Notes: generated from the sequence alone by a model not told the origin. DNA of 64,000 nucleotides from Solwaraspora sp. WMMD406 (GCF_029626025.1 NZ_JARUBF010000001.1:558001-622000), one strand, 5' to 3'. Numbered from the stretch's first letter, positions 8,595 to 18,306 are shown. Translations and numbers: made by a program.

Positions 8595-8602
8595 AAGCGC
8601 TT
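8595..8602. promoter_or_regulatory. LacI-type operator core
   Basis: The palindrome AAGCGCTT, in context gcAAGCGCTTtc, is the classic central-CG core recognised by LacI/GalR regulators. It lies 16 bp before the ATG of the GH88 gene, where a bound repressor would block transcription or initiation. No LacI gene is in the window, so the regulator would be encoded elsewhere. Confidence 0.55.
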
Positions 8603-8617
8603 TCCTATGCTGATCCG

Positions 8618-10039
8618 ATGATTCGGATCGACGACTCGCTGACCCCGGCCAGCCTGCAACCCAGGATCGACCGCCTCTGGGAAGCCTCCGCCCACAAGAT
8701 CGACTCGATCGAGAAGACCTGCCCACCCGGCTCGCCGTCCCCGGTCTTCACCGTCGACGGCCAGTACGCCGCGCGCGGCTGGACCGAATGGACCCAGGGC
8801 TTCCAGTACGGCTCGGCCCTGCTGCAGTTCGACGCCACCGGCGAACAGCGGTTCCTCGACCTCGCCCGGGAACGGACCGTCGCCGTCATGGCCAGCCACA
8901 TCAGCCACATCGGCGTACACGACCACGGGTTCAACAACGTCAGCACGTACGGCAACCTGTGGCGGCTGATGGCCGAGGGCCGGCTCCCGCACGACCAAGC
9001 CGAACGGGACTTCTACGAGCTCGCGTTGAAGCTGACCGGCGCGGTCCAAGCGGCCCGCTGGCGGGACACCGCCGACGGCACCGGCTACATCTACTCGTTC
9101 AACGGGCCGCAGTCGCTGTTCGTCGACACGATCCGCTCCTGCCGGGCGCTCGCCGTGTCCCACCTGCTCGGCCACGTCCTCATGGGCGAACAGGACGAAC
9201 GGATCTCGCTGCTCGGCCGGCTGATCGAGCATGCCACCAACACCGCCCGGTACAACGTCTTCTACGGCGAAGGCCGGGACAGCTACGACCTGCGTGGCCG
9301 TACCGCCCACGAGTCCATCTTCAATGTCAACGACGGCCGGTACCGCTGCCCGAGCACCCAGCAGGGCTACTCGCCGTTCACCACCTGGACGCGCGGGCTG
9401 GCCTGGGCCATGCTCGGCTATCCCGAGCAGCTCGAATACCTCGCCGTCCTGCCGGACGCCGACCTGGAGCCGTACGGCGGACGGGCCGAGGTGACCGCGA
9501 CGATGCTCAAGGCCGCCACCGCCACCTGCGACTTCTACCTCGAACACACCCCGGTCGACGGCATCCCGTACTGGGACACCGGGGCACCGGGGCTCACCGC
9601 GCTCGGGGACTACCTGGACCGGCCGGCGGACCCGTACAACGATCATGAGCCGGTCGATTCGTCGGCCGCCTGCATCGGCGCCCAAGGTCTGTTGCGGCTC
9701 GGCCGCTACCTCACCGGGCTCGGTCAGGCCGAGTCCGGGCGCCGCTACTGGCAGGCCGGTCTCACCGTCGCGGCCACCCTCTTCGACGAGCCGTACCTGC
9801 GCACCGACCCGGCGCACCAGGGACTCGTCCTGCACTCGATCTACCACCGGCCCAACGGCTGGGACCATGTGCCGGCCGGGCACCGGGTGCCCAACGGGGA
9901 GTCGAGCATGTGGGGTGACTACCACGCCCGGGAGCTTGCCCTCTACCTGCAGCGGGTGGCCCGCGACGAGCCGTACTACACGTTCTTCGGCCCGGCGGAG
10001 TCCGCCACGGCGACCGCGTCGAGCGGGACCACCCGATGA
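8618..10039 (+). CDS. GH88 unsaturated glucuronyl hydrolase
   Basis: The product has 473 residues. It matches the unsaturated glucuronidase pattern along its length: a (alpha/alpha)6-barrel protein with Trp/Tyr-rich motifs, [17 protein letters not shown], the NVNDGRY segment and [19 protein letters not shown] near the C-terminus. GH88 enzymes hydrate and cleave 4,5-unsaturated uronic acids from oligosaccharides left by polysaccharide lyases. No signal peptide, so it acts in the cytoplasm on imported oligosaccharides. It overlaps the SDR gene by 4 bp (ATGA) and sits behind a LacI-like operator. ATG 8618 is chosen over an upstream open frame that overlaps vapBC. Confidence 0.9.
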   Translation: MIRIDDSLTPASLQPRIDRLWEASAHKIDSIEKTCPPGSPSPVFTVDGQYAARGWTEWTQGFQYGSALLQFDATGEQRFLDLARERTVAVMASHISHIGVHDHGFNNVSTYGNLWRLMAEGRLPHDQAERDFYELALKLTGAVQAARWRDTADGTGYIYSFNGPQSLFVDTIRSCRALAVSHLLGHVLMGEQDERISLLGRLIEHATNTARYNVFYGEGRDSYDLRGRTAHESIFNVNDGRYRCPSTQQGYSPFTTWTRGLAWAMLGYPEQLEYLAVLPDADLEPYGGRAEVTATMLKAATATCDFYLEHTPVDGIPYWDTGAPGLTALGDYLDRPADPYNDHEPVDSSAACIGAQGLLRLGRYLTGLGQAESGRRYWQAGLTVAATLFDEPYLRTDPAHQGLVLHSIYHRPNGWDHVPAGHRVPNGESSMWGDYHARELALYLQRVARDEPYYTFFGPAESATATASSGTTR

Positions 10040-10824
10040 CGGACCCGACGAGCGACCGTACGGCGATCGTCACCGGCGGCTCCCGAGGGATCGGCCGGGG
10101 CATCGTGCTGGCCCTGGCCGCCGCCGGGTACGACGTCGTGGTCAACTACGCGCGCAACGCCGACGCCGCACGGGCCGTCGGCGAAGAGGTCGAGGCGCTC
10201 GGCCGGCGCGCGTCGCTGGTGCCGGCGGACATCTCGGTCGCGGCCGACCGCGAACGGCTGGTGGATTCCACGCTCGCCACGTTCGGCCGGATCGACCTGC
10301 TGGTCAACAACGCCGGCGTCGCCCCAGACGTACGCGCGGACCTGCTCGACGCCACCGAAGAGTCCTTCGACCGCTTGATCGACATCAACTTGAAGGGGCC
10401 GTACTTCCTGACTCAGCTGGTCGCCCGCACGATGATCGACCAGCTGGCCGCCGGAGTGACGAGCGCCCCGAAAATCGTGATCGTCTCGTCGATCAGTGCC
10501 TACGCCGCGAGCGTCAACCGGGGTGACTACTGCGTGGCCAAGGCCGGTCTGGCGATGACCACCCAGTTGTATGCCGCCCGCCTGGCCGAGCACGGAGTCA
10601 ACGTCTACGAGATCCGCCCCGGCATCATCGCCACCGACATGACCGGCCCGGTCCAGGCGAAGTACGACGATCTGATCTTCAACCAAGGTCTGACGCCGAT
10701 CCGGCGCTGGGGTCAGCCGGAGGACGTCGGGCGGGCCGTGGTGGCGGTCGCCACCGACCTGCTTCCGTTCAGCACCGGTCAGGTGCTCGACGTGGACGGC
10801 GGATTCCACCTGCGCACCCTGTGA
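10036..10824 (+). CDS. SDR oxidoreductase, likely uronate/ketosugar dehydrogenase
   Basis: The product has 262 residues, a classical short-chain dehydrogenase: NAD(P)-binding [14 protein letters not shown], the catalytic Ser in [10 protein letters not shown] and Tyr/Lys in YCVAK. It is coupled to the GH88 gene by an ATGA overlap. That pairing parallels pathways in which the unsaturated uronate released by GH88 is isomerised and reduced by a KduD-like SDR. Family-level annotation pipelines would call it 3-ketoacyl-ACP reductase; I favour a sugar-acid substrate from context. Confidence 0.85.
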   Translation: MTDPTSDRTAIVTGGSRGIGRGIVLALAAAGYDVVVNYARNADAARAVGEEVEALGRRASLVPADISVAADRERLVDSTLATFGRIDLLVNNAGVAPDVRADLLDATEESFDRLIDINLKGPYFLTQLVARTMIDQLAAGVTSAPKIVIVSSISAYAASVNRGDYCVAKAGLAMTTQLYAARLAEHGVNVYEIRPGIIATDMTGPVQAKYDDLIFNQGLTPIRRWGQPEDVGRAVVAVATDLLPFSTGQVLDVDGGFHLRTL

Positions 10825-10985
10825 CCGGACACGGACCGCCGGACACGACCGCCGGACGCGGACCGCCGGGCGCGGGTGACCGGGCCGGGATCCGGCGGTC
10901 GCGGTACCCCTAGGGGCGACGGCTGGGGGACTCGCCGGGGACCTGCCCGGATGCGCCCCGCCCGTACGGCCGACAAGATCGGAGG

Positions 10986-11630
10986 ATGGACGAGTACCTG
11001 CTTGCCTGGCTTGCACTGGCCGCCATCTGGCTCGCCGCTGGCGTGGTGGCCGACGGACTGCCGACGGCAGGTACGCCGGCCGTGTTGCGTCGGCGGGCGA
11101 CCGGCCTGTTGGCGTCGACGACGATCGGCCTCGCCGGCTTCGTGGCGCTGACGGCATCCGGGGTGACGACATCCGAGATGACGGTGTCGGCCGGACCGGT
11201 CGGTGTGCTGGGTGACACGAGCCCGGAGGTGGCGCTGCGCGCGCTGACATTGGCGACTGTCCCGGCGGTGGCGGTCTGCGCACTGACCGTACCGAGGCTG
11301 TATCGGCTACGCAGGGGGTCGGCGGCCTTCGCGACGGCCCCCGCCACGCCCAGTCCGCCGGGGCTGCTCGCCGACGCCGCGCATCCGCTGCTCGCGCTTC
11401 CGGTCCAGGTGACGGCACTCGCGTTGCTGCCTGCGGCGGCACAGGCCGCCGGTGGGGTGCCGATGCTCGGCACCAGCACCGACGGGCTGGTCACGACCGG
11501 CGTGATCGTCCTGTTGGCCGCCGCCGGCGTACGGCATTCGTTGCGGCACCACGGCCTCGCCGAACGGGCGGTCACCGGACGGATGCCGTCACCGGCGGCA
11601 TCCGCCCGGATGGGTCGGTCACTGCACTGA
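10986..11630 (+). CDS. Integral membrane protein of unknown function
   Basis: The product has 214 residues with about five hydrophobic helices (first: LLAWLALAAIWLAAGVVA). ATG 10986 is preceded by a strong ggagg. No transporter or enzyme motif is recognisable. The C-terminal ~25 residues are basic and probably cytoplasmic. It stands alone between the GH88/SDR pair and the convergent DUF397/XRE pair. Confidence 0.7.
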   Translation: MDEYLLAWLALAAIWLAAGVVADGLPTAGTPAVLRRRATGLLASTTIGLAGFVALTASGVTTSEMTVSAGPVGVLGDTSPEVALRALTLATVPAVAVCALTVPRLYRLRRGSAAFATAPATPSPPGLLADAAHPLLALPVQVTALALLPAAAQAAGGVPMLGTSTDGLVTTGVIVLLAAAGVRHSLRHHGLAERAVTGRMPSPAASARMGRSLH

Positions 11631-11645
11631 TCGGTCCGGCGTGGA

Positions 11646-11873
11646 TCAGTCCAAGTCGAACTCGCCGTCGCGGGCTCCGCCGACGAATGCGTCCCACTCG
11701 TCAGCGGTGAAGATCAATACAGGACCGGCGGGGTTCTTCGAGTCCCGCACCGCGATGGCCTCGTCGACGAACGCGACCTCGACGCAGTTGTCGCAGTTCG
11801 GCCCGCTACGCGAGCTCTTCCGCCAGGTCGCCTTACCAAGATCTACCCGAAGCCCTTTAGCCTCGATGTCCAC
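11646..11873 (-). CDS. DUF397-domain protein
   Basis: The product has 75 residues, the typical DUF397 size. The diagnostic motif is clear: WRKSSRSGPNCDNCVEVA, then IAVRDSKNP and FTADEWDAFV. DUF397 proteins are usually encoded just after an Scr1-type XRE regulator, as here, and are thought to be its partner or target. It overlaps the regulator's 3' end by 31 bp in another frame, so the two are tightly coupled. Confidence 0.92.
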   Translation of the reverse strand: MDIEAKGLRVDLGKATWRKSSRSGPNCDNCVEVAFVDEAIAVRDSKNPAGPVLIFTADEWDAFVGGARDGEFDLD

Positions 11874-12718
11874 AATGGCTCCTTCGCACGCTTTTCAATG
11901 ACGGCGACCGACTCCTCGGGGCGCAGGGCGGCCGCCCGGATGTGATCGAAAATGAAGATGTATTTGCGCAGCTCTTCGGCCTTTTCCAGGAAGAGCCCAC
12001 CAGTGGCGTTTTCCGCGTAGACCACATCCGGATCACTCTCGTCCGGGAAGTCGAGGATCGCGAACGTGCCGTCCATGCCCGCGTGTCCCCCAGCTTCGAA
12101 GGGGAGCACCTGCACCGTCACATTGGGCAGGTCAGCCGCTTCGACCAGGTAATCGAGCTGGGCACGCATGACCACGTCACCACCGACCGGCCGGCTCAGC
12201 ACCGCTTCATCGAGCACCACCCATAGATCGATCGGATCGTCCTGAGTCAACAACGACTGACGCTTCAGTCGGACGTGGACCCGGTGGTCGACTTCTTCGG
12301 CGGTGATGTCCGGGCGGGCGGCGCGGATCATCGCGTTGGCGTAGTCCTTCGTCTGCAGCAGGCCGGGAACCACCTGCTGCTCGTAGGCGCGCACCGATCT
12401 GGCTGCCGCCTCGAACCCGACGTACGCGCCGGTCAACACCGTCGAGTACGGGTGCCACCAGCCTTTCTGCCGCGCTTCGCGGGCGATCTGTACCAGCTCT
12501 TCGGACTCCGGCCCGGTCACGCCGTAGATCTCCAGCATGTCCCGAACGTCCCGAGGGGTCGCCGTGGTGTGCCCGGTCTCGATCCGGGAAACCTTGGACG
12601 CTGAGCACTCCAGGCGCGCCGCGACCGTGTCGATCGTGACTCCAGCGGTCTCCCGCCGACGGCGCAACTCGGCACCGAGTCGACGGCGGCGGACGGTCGG
12701 GCTTCGGCGCTCGGTCAC
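11843..12718 (-). CDS. Scr1-type XRE regulator (DUF5753)
   Basis: The product has 291 residues: N-terminal helix-turn-helix (LGAELRRRRETAGVTIDTVA, then CSASKVSRIETG) followed by the DUF5753 ligand/partner domain (RAYEQQVVPGLLQTKDYA, later VTVQVLPF). This is the standard actinobacterial regulator partnered with DUF397, some members of which act in antibiotic production or development. The GTG start is at 12718. A 462-bp gene-free region lies upstream. Confidence 0.92.
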   Translation of the reverse strand: MTERRSPTVRRRRLGAELRRRRETAGVTIDTVAARLECSASKVSRIETGHTTATPRDVRDMLEIYGVTGPESEELVQIAREARQKGWWHPYSTVLTGAYVGFEAAARSVRAYEQQVVPGLLQTKDYANAMIRAARPDITAEEVDHRVHVRLKRQSLLTQDDPIDLWVVLDEAVLSRPVGGDVVMRAQLDYLVEAADLPNVTVQVLPFEAGGHAGMDGTFAILDFPDESDPDVVYAENATGGLFLEKAEELRKYIFIFDHIRAAALRPEESVAVIEKRAKEPLWTSRLKGFG

Positions 12719-13180
12719 CGGTCACCTCCGGTCAGGGGTGTAAGGGGCAGTCGGCTGGCCCCGGTCACGCGCCGGAGGGACGGCGATCAATCATCGCGAG
12801 CGATCGGACGTGGTGGTGGAAGGCAGCCGACGCAGGAGAAGCCCGTTCAGTCTGCCGTGCGTACACGTAGGACTTCAAGCAGCAATCTCACGAGCGATTC
12901 TCGCATAACGACAAACGCACCTTGCAACTTGCATTGCCGGCAGCAGTGGTGCACCCTTTCTGTAGGCCAGAGACTACTCAGCGTCCACGCAAGACCCATC
13001 GACACGGTTACGCCGTACCGTGCCGGTGTCCTCCGCCTGGCACCCCCGTCGCGCATTGTCGACGGGTACGCCAGCACGCCCGTGTGCCCCGCCGACATCC
13101 GTACGGACGAGTGCGCCCGGAGCAGTGAAGAGTGTGCTCGGCTTCAGCTGATGTAACGGCAACTCGGAACAGGAGTCGAT
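12719..13180. other. Gene-free divergent promoter region
   Basis: It is 462 bp, visibly less GC-rich than its neighbours, between the leftward XRE regulator and the rightward small GWVWL gene. It must carry promoters for both. There is a short direct repeat, cttgcaacttgca, near 12920. The small ORFs in it lack ribosome-binding sites and coding character. Confidence 0.6.
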
Positions 13181-13468
13181 GTGCTACTACCCCGCTCCGG
13201 AGACGTCCTCCACGTCACTCGCTCGGCAAGCGTGCAATTCATCGAACCACTGTTGTTCCGCGTCATCCGGGTCCACGACTGGCCTACGTACCACGGCTGG
13301 GTCTGGTTGGACGGCTACGAGCTCAACGCCGTAGGCGAGGCGGTGGACCGGAGGTCCATCTTCGTCCAGATCAACGGGCTACGGCGGCTCCGTGTGGTCG
13401 CCGGCATGCCGAGCCGGACCGCGACCGGTCGCAGACCAGCCCCGGCCGTCTCCGCGCGAGCGAGTTGA
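13181..13468 (+). CDS. Small GWVWL-type conserved protein (copy 2)
   Basis: The product has 95 residues. It shares with the protein at 5090-5347 the segments GD.L, SASVQF, FRV, TYHGWVWLDGYEL, GEAVDRRSIFVQ and GLR, so the two are paralogues. GTG 13181 follows aggag by 5 bp. The last ~25 residues are low-complexity and not conserved with copy 1. It is monocistronic here, whereas copy 1 is within an operon. Function unknown. Confidence 0.75.
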   Translation: MLLPRSGDVLHVTRSASVQFIEPLLFRVIRVHDWPTYHGWVWLDGYELNAVGEAVDRRSIFVQINGLRRLRVVAGMPSRTATGRRPAPAVSARAS

Positions 13469-13537
13469 CCGACCAGCCCGACCAGTCCAACCAGCCCGAC
13501 CTGGCGGGCTGTCGGTCCTCACCCGACCCGGCGGCCC

Positions 13538-14449
13538 TCAGTCTTCGTCGGACTCCGTCGGCTCCGCCGACGGTTGCGGATCCGTCGGCTCCGGTTCCGG
13601 CGACGGCTCGGAGTCCGCAGCCGAGATCACCAGCAGTACCTCGCTGCCCGGCGGCACCTCGGAATCGGCAGACGGGTCGGTATCGATCACCGTACCCGGA
13701 GGTTGGTCCGAGTCCCGCAGCTCCAACCGGTAGACCAGCCCCAGCGCGTCGAGCTCGGCCCGCGCCTGTCGCTCGGTCAGACCGATCAGATCCGGTACGG
13801 CCACCACCGGCGCGGCGGTGGTCTGCTCCGGCGTGGGCTCCGGCGCGTCGGTTTCGGCCTCAGTGGCCTCCTGGGTGGGTGCCAGGGTCGCGGTCGGAGC
13901 CACGGTCGGCGGGTTCTCGGGTTCGGTCGCGTCGTCGCCGAGGCCGTTCAGCCACCAGACGAGCAGCCCCAGGAGCACGACGAGCACCAATACCAGCACA
14001 CCGATCAGGATCGGTGTCCACCACGGGCGCGCCCCCGGGCCGCCGCCCGGACCCGGCCACTCCGGTGGTGCCGGCTCGTCGGCCGCCGCCGGGCGGACCG
14101 GCACACCGGCCCGCCCGGACCAGGCGGGCTCGCGATCCGGGCCGACCGGGCCGACCGGGCCGACCGGACCGGCCGAGCCTGTCGAGCCGACCGGACCGCC
14201 ATGGTCGCCCGGAGGCATCGGAGCGGTCGGCTGGCCCTGACCGCTCGGGGTCCGGTGGCCGCTGGTCTGGTCCGGACGGGTGGTTCCGGGGCCAGCCGGA
14301 TCCGCCATGGTCGGATCATCGCCGTCGGCCGGTCGATCGCCGGCTCTGGTGGCCCACGGGTCGACCGGTCGCGGTAGCTGGCTGGTGTAGTCACCGGCGT
14401 CCCGCCCGGTCGAGCCGTTCTCGAACGGATCCTTCGGTGTGTCGGCCAT
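13538..14449 (-). CDS. Membrane-anchored PASTA-domain protein
   Basis: The product has 303 residues from ATG 14449. Layout: a long Pro/Gly-rich disordered cytoplasmic region (about 1-145, with a GPVG-type repeat), one transmembrane helix (PILIGVLVLVLVVLLGLLVW), a Thr/Pro/Glu-rich linker, and one PASTA domain (VAVPDLIGLTERQARAELDA onwards) outside, then an acidic tail. PASTA domains bind peptidoglycan or muropeptides and are usually on Ser/Thr kinases or PBPs; here there is no kinase domain. A wall-sensing or anchoring role is plausible. The open frame continues upstream to 14587 without a start signal. Confidence 0.82.
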   Translation of the reverse strand: MADTPKDPFENGSTGRDAGDYTSQLPRPVDPWATRAGDRPADGDDPTMADPAGPGTTRPDQTSGHRTPSGQGQPTAPMPPGDHGGPVGSTGSAGPVGPVGPVGPDREPAWSGRAGVPVRPAAADEPAPPEWPGPGGGPGARPWWTPILIGVLVLVLVVLLGLLVWWLNGLGDDATEPENPPTVAPTATLAPTQEATEAETDAPEPTPEQTTAAPVVAVPDLIGLTERQARAELDALGLVYRLELRDSDQPPGTVIDTDPSADSEVPPGSEVLLVISAADSEPSPEPEPTDPQPSAEPTESDED

Positions 14450-14585
14450 GGCTCGTCCTCTCCGTACCGGCGGGTGACAGGCGGTACCCGGACGGTACCC
14501 GGACAACGTAACCAGCCCCGCGTGGCACGGCTCGCGCGACGCCCACGAGTCGCCGTGTTCGGCACCGACCGCTACAGTGCCCCGC

Positions 14586-15929
14586 ATGGCCGTACGAGGC
14601 TGGGGAAAATCGGTCGCGACGGCGACCGGCGTCGCTGCCGGCGCTGGTGCCGCGCAGCTCGGCCTTGGCTACGGCCTGGGCATCGTGGCCTGGCTACCGT
14701 CGGTCGACAGCGGCGGTGAAGCCGCCTGGGTGGCCAGCCTGGCCTGGGCCACCTGGATCACCGCGACGTCGGTGGTGGTCGGCGCGGTGACCGCCGACCG
14801 ACTCGCCGCACCACGCACCGGATCCGACGAGCCGGCAGCCGACCGCACCGCACCCGACGGGCCCGACACCGCACCCGACGGATTCGACGGACCCGGCCGG
14901 GCCACTCATGCCGGCCCGGCGGCATCCGGCGAGACAGATCACCGTGGCCAGGTCGACAGCCTGGTCAGTTCGGTCCTGTGGCGGCTGGCTCTGGCGGTCG
15001 CCGCAGCCGTCGGCGGGTTGCTCATCGTCGCCCTGATCGCCGTCCCGGCGCGGACCGCCACCCGGGCGGACACCTTCTCACCGCAGACCATCGCGGCCGG
15101 TTACGCGATGGTGGGCGCGGTCGTCGGGTTGCTGATGGCCGTCTGGGCGGTCGCCTCCCGGGCGGCGGCGATCAACGCCGTCGCGACGGTCGGCTGGCTG
15201 TGGTTGCTCGCGGTGGTCGCGGTGATCGACTCGGTGGTGTCCGGCACCGGACTGACCAGTGCCCAACTGGGCGTCTGGCAGATCACCGTCGACAACGAAC
15301 GCTACTGGTTGCGCAACATCTACTGGCCCGGAGCGGCGCTCTCCCTGGGCTCGGCGTTCATCATCGGCGCCGTCTCCGCCTGGCCGGCGGCCCGGTACGC
15401 GCAGCAGCGGGTGGGCGCCGCGATCTCCGGCGGGGTGGGTCCGCTGCTGATCGCGGCGGCGTACTTCCTCGCGGCACCCCGGTTGATCGGACCCCGCGCG
15501 GAACAGCTCTCCGCACACCTGTTGGCGCCGTACGCGGTGATCGCCGGACTGGCCGGTTCCGTCCTGGTCACCGCGATCGCACAGCGGCTGGAGTTGTCCC
15601 GACAGCGGGTCCACCGGTCGACGCCGGTCGGCGACCGACCGCAGGCGACGCCGACCGCCACTGCCGCCACTGCCGCCACTGCCGGCGATACGGTCGCAAG
15701 CTCGTCGGCCGGCGGCCCCTCGGTGAGCCCGGCCGGCGGACCCTTGGTGAACTCCCCTGGTGACGCGTCCGCGCAACCCGCCGGGTCGGCTGGGAACGCG
15801 CCGCCACAACGCGCAGGGCGCCCGGCGCGGGCCGGTCGACCGGCGCGAGGCAGCGCTGCGGTGTCCCCGCCCGGCCAGCCCCGACCCACCCAGCCCCGGC
15901 CTACGGCCGACGGCGACGCCTCTCGGTGA
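14586..15929 (+). CDS. Polytopic membrane protein of unknown function
   Basis: The product has 447 residues with about eight predicted membrane helices in two blocks (residues ~15-75 and ~125-330). An Asp/Pro/Gly-rich loop separates the first helices from the rest, and the C-terminal ~110 residues are Ala/Pro/Gly-rich and disordered. The gene is divergent from the PASTA-protein gene with a short shared promoter region. GTG 14577 is an alternative start. No transporter signature is visible. Confidence 0.75.
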   Translation: MAVRGWGKSVATATGVAAGAGAAQLGLGYGLGIVAWLPSVDSGGEAAWVASLAWATWITATSVVVGAVTADRLAAPRTGSDEPAADRTAPDGPDTAPDGFDGPGRATHAGPAASGETDHRGQVDSLVSSVLWRLALAVAAAVGGLLIVALIAVPARTATRADTFSPQTIAAGYAMVGAVVGLLMAVWAVASRAAAINAVATVGWLWLLAVVAVIDSVVSGTGLTSAQLGVWQITVDNERYWLRNIYWPGAALSLGSAFIIGAVSAWPAARYAQQRVGAAISGGVGPLLIAAAYFLAAPRLIGPRAEQLSAHLLAPYAVIAGLAGSVLVTAIAQRLELSRQRVHRSTPVGDRPQATPTATAATAATAGDTVASSSAGGPSVSPAGGPLVNSPGDASAQPAGSAGNAPPQRAGRPARAGRPARGSAAVSPPGQPRPTQPRPTADGDASR

Positions 15930-15940
15930 ATCGTCGGCGT

Positions 15941-17422
15941 TCAGTCGACCGGCCAGGTGTGCACCGGTTCGTTGCTGCGCTGCAGTTCGGCGTAGCGCTG
16001 CAGCATCTCGTGCAGGGCGTCCGGGCGGGCCAGCCCACGTTCGTGTTCGGTTCGCCAGACCGTCTCGGTCTGCCAGACCGCACCGTTGCGTCCGGTACGG
16101 CAGCGCTGCTCGATGATGCCGAGTAGCCGGTCCCGCTGGGCGGGGTCCACGCCGAACCGATCCAGTCCGGCGTACGCCTTCGGAAGCAGGACCTCCAAGA
16201 CGAGATCGGTGACGGGAATCTCGCCGAGCTTCGGCCAGTGGATTCCGGCGGCGATACCGCGCCGGGCCGCTTGGTGGAAGTTCTCCTCGGCCGCGCCGAA
16301 GGTGAGTTGGCTCCAGATCGGCCGGTCCGCCTCGGCCAGCTCCCGGGCCAGGCCGAAGTAGAAGGCCGCGTTGGCCAGCATGTCGACCACGGTCGGGCCG
16401 GCCGGTAGCACCCGGTTCTCCACCCGCAGATGGGGCCGGCCGTGCATGATGTCGTACACGGGCCGGTTCCAGCGGTAGACGGTGCCATTGTGCAGCCGCA
16501 GCTCGCTCAGTTCGGGCACGCCGCCGTTCTGCAGCACCTCGACCGGGTCCTCCTCGGCGCAGATCGGCAGCAATGGTGGAAAATAACGAACATTTTCCTC
16601 GAATAGGTCGAAGATCGAGGTGATCCAGCGCTCGCCGAACCACACCCTCGGGCGTACCCCCTGCGCTTTGAGCTCGTCCGGCCGGGTGTCGGTAGCCTGC
16701 TCGAACAGGACGATCCGGGTCTCCGCCCAGAGTTGCTTGCTGTAGAAGTACGGTGCGTTCGCCCCCAGCGCCACCTGCACGGCGGCGATCGCCTGCGACG
16801 CGTTCCAGTAGTTCGCGAAGCTGTCCGGAGCCACCTGCAGGTGGAACTGGAGGCTGGTGCAGCCCGCCTCCGGCGCGATCGAGTCGGTGTAGGTCTGGAG
16901 TCGCTCGACACCTCGGATGTCGAGCCGGATGTCCTCACCCCGGGCGCCGACGATCTGCTCGTTGAGCACCCGGAAGCGCCCGTTGGTGGACATGTTGTTC
17001 AACACCAGGTGCTGTGGCGTCAAGGTAGGCAGGATGCCGATCAGGATGATCTCGGCGTCCGCCTTGGCCGCCCGGTCTCCGGCTCTCGCCAGGCTCGCCT
17101 GCAGGTCGGCTTCGTAGTCGGCGAACCCGTCGGCCTCGATCAGCCGGGGGCGGGCGTTGAGTTCCAGGTTGAACTGCCCTAGTTCGGTCTGGAATGTTGG
17201 ATCGGCCAGATTAGCCAGGATCTCCGCGTTGCGCATCGCCGGCTCGGCGTACGGGTCGATCAGGTTGAGCTCGATCTCCAGTCCGGTCGTCGGGCGGTCG
17301 GCATCGAACTTGAAGTCGTCGAGCATCAACGCGAACACGTCCAGGCACCGGCGAACCTTCTGCCGATAGCGGATGCGGTCCTCCCGGGTGAACGACGCCC
17401 CTGACCCGACATCCCTGCCCAT
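15941..17422 (-). CDS. Glutamate-cysteine ligase family protein (GCS2-like)
   Basis: The product has 493 residues from ATG 17422, which follows ggagg; the open frame extends upstream to 17626 without coding character. Recognisable segments are TTGLEIELNLID, a LGQFNLELNARP block, SIAPEAGCTSLQFHLQV and GRPHLRVENRVLPAGPTV, the pattern of carboxylate-amine ligases that make gamma-glutamyl peptides. In mycothiol-using actinobacteria such proteins make gamma-glutamylcysteine for ergothioneine or serve unknown amide-forming roles. It is monocistronic and converges on the membrane-protein gene 11 bp away. Confidence 0.85.
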   Translation of the reverse strand: MGRDVGSGASFTREDRIRYRQKVRRCLDVFALMLDDFKFDADRPTTGLEIELNLIDPYAEPAMRNAEILANLADPTFQTELGQFNLELNARPRLIEADGFADYEADLQASLARAGDRAAKADAEIILIGILPTLTPQHLVLNNMSTNGRFRVLNEQIVGARGEDIRLDIRGVERLQTYTDSIAPEAGCTSLQFHLQVAPDSFANYWNASQAIAAVQVALGANAPYFYSKQLWAETRIVLFEQATDTRPDELKAQGVRPRVWFGERWITSIFDLFEENVRYFPPLLPICAEEDPVEVLQNGGVPELSELRLHNGTVYRWNRPVYDIMHGRPHLRVENRVLPAGPTVVDMLANAAFYFGLARELAEADRPIWSQLTFGAAEENFHQAARRGIAAGIHWPKLGEIPVTDLVLEVLLPKAYAGLDRFGVDPAQRDRLLGIIEQRCRTGRNGAVWQTETVWRTEHERGLARPDALHEMLQRYAELQRSNEPVHTWPVD

Positions 17423-17646
17423 ATTGCCCTCCCCGGCGCAATGGTGTCGCCTGACGCCCGGCCACTGCGTACGAGCACAGGCCGAACGTGTGATGCGGCT
17501 CCCGACTGTGTTGGTGCATCCCTGCTCGACCGCGGCTGCCGCCGGCTCCCCAGGCCGGGACAGGCGTTGATCGCCCCAAAGTGAGCGAATAGCAGCGCTC
17601 GGTTTCACCTTTTCACATCTGGGCACCGTCTTCTACTGCGGTTATC

Positions 17647-17700
17647 ACAGACAGCGGCACCCCGGTCACCGTTGCCGGTGACCGGGGTGCCGCTGTCTGT
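17647..17700. terminator. Strong rho-independent-like hairpin
   Basis: A 24-bp perfect stem (17647-17670 against 17677-17700) with a 6-base loop (gttgcc). It lies 8 bp after the stop of the leftward YceI gene and upstream of the glutamate-cysteine ligase gene, so it should end the YceI transcript. There is no long T-tract, as usual in actinobacteria. Confidence 0.9.
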
Positions 17701-17708
17701 ACCGACCG

Positions 17709-18284
17709 TCAGGCCTGCCGGATGGCCTCGCCCTCGATCTCGATCCGGATCTTCTTGCCCACCAGTACGCCGCCGGTCTCCAGCGCCACGTTCCAGGTGA
17801 GGCCGAACTCCTCCCGGTCGATCTCCGTGGTGGCGGTGAACCCGAAGATGTCCTGGCCGAACGGGCTGCGGCCAGCGCCTTCGAACTCGACGGTGAGCTC
17901 GACCGGGCGGGTGACGTCCTTGACCGTCAGCTCGCCAGCCAGCACGAACTCGGTCCCGCTGTGCGAGGTTATCCCGGTGCTGCGGTATTCGATCGTGGGG
18001 TACTTCTCCACGTCGAGGAAGTCGCCACTGCGCAGGTGGCCGTCCCGGTCCGCCTGACCGGTGGCGATGCTGCCGGCCTGCAGTACGGCCGTGACGGAGG
18101 ACTGCAACGGATCCTCGGCCACGGTGATGGTGGCGGTCGCCTCAGCGAACTCACCACGCACCTTGCTCACCATCATGTGCCGGGCGACGAAGCCGACCCG
18201 CTTGTGCGCCTGATCGAGCTGGTAGGTGCCGGCGGTGGGGATCACGATACCGTTCCACTCGCGGGTGTTCTGGTCGGTGCTCAT
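17709..18284 (-). CDS. YceI-family protein
   Basis: The product has 191 residues, the full YceI domain: GTYQLDQAHKRVGFVARHMM, SGDFLDVEKYPTIEY, DVTRPVELTVEF and FGLTWN. YceI proteins are lipocalin-like beta-barrels that bind long isoprenoid or amphipathic lipids. There is no signal peptide, so it is probably cytoplasmic. It is divergent from a MarR regulator, with a palindrome at 18307-18326 between them. A 24-bp hairpin follows the stop. Confidence 0.93.
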   Translation of the reverse strand: MSTDQNTREWNGIVIPTAGTYQLDQAHKRVGFVARHMMVSKVRGEFAEATATITVAEDPLQSSVTAVLQAGSIATGQADRDGHLRSGDFLDVEKYPTIEYRSTGITSHSGTEFVLAGELTVKDVTRPVELTVEFEGAGRSPFGQDIFGFTATTEIDREEFGLTWNVALETGGVLVGKKIRIEIEGEAIRQA

Positions 18285-18306
18285 GGCTGCTGCCTCTCAC
18301 GGACAT

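Noticed and set aside
12847-13156. Small ORFs on both strands in the divergent promoter region
   Set aside because: No ribosome-binding sites, no recognisable protein features, and strand-symmetric open frames as expected by chance.
14100-14220. GPVG-type repeat in the PASTA protein as a collagen-like domain
   Set aside because: Only a short imperfect stretch in a Pro/Gly-rich disordered region; too short and irregular for a triple helix.
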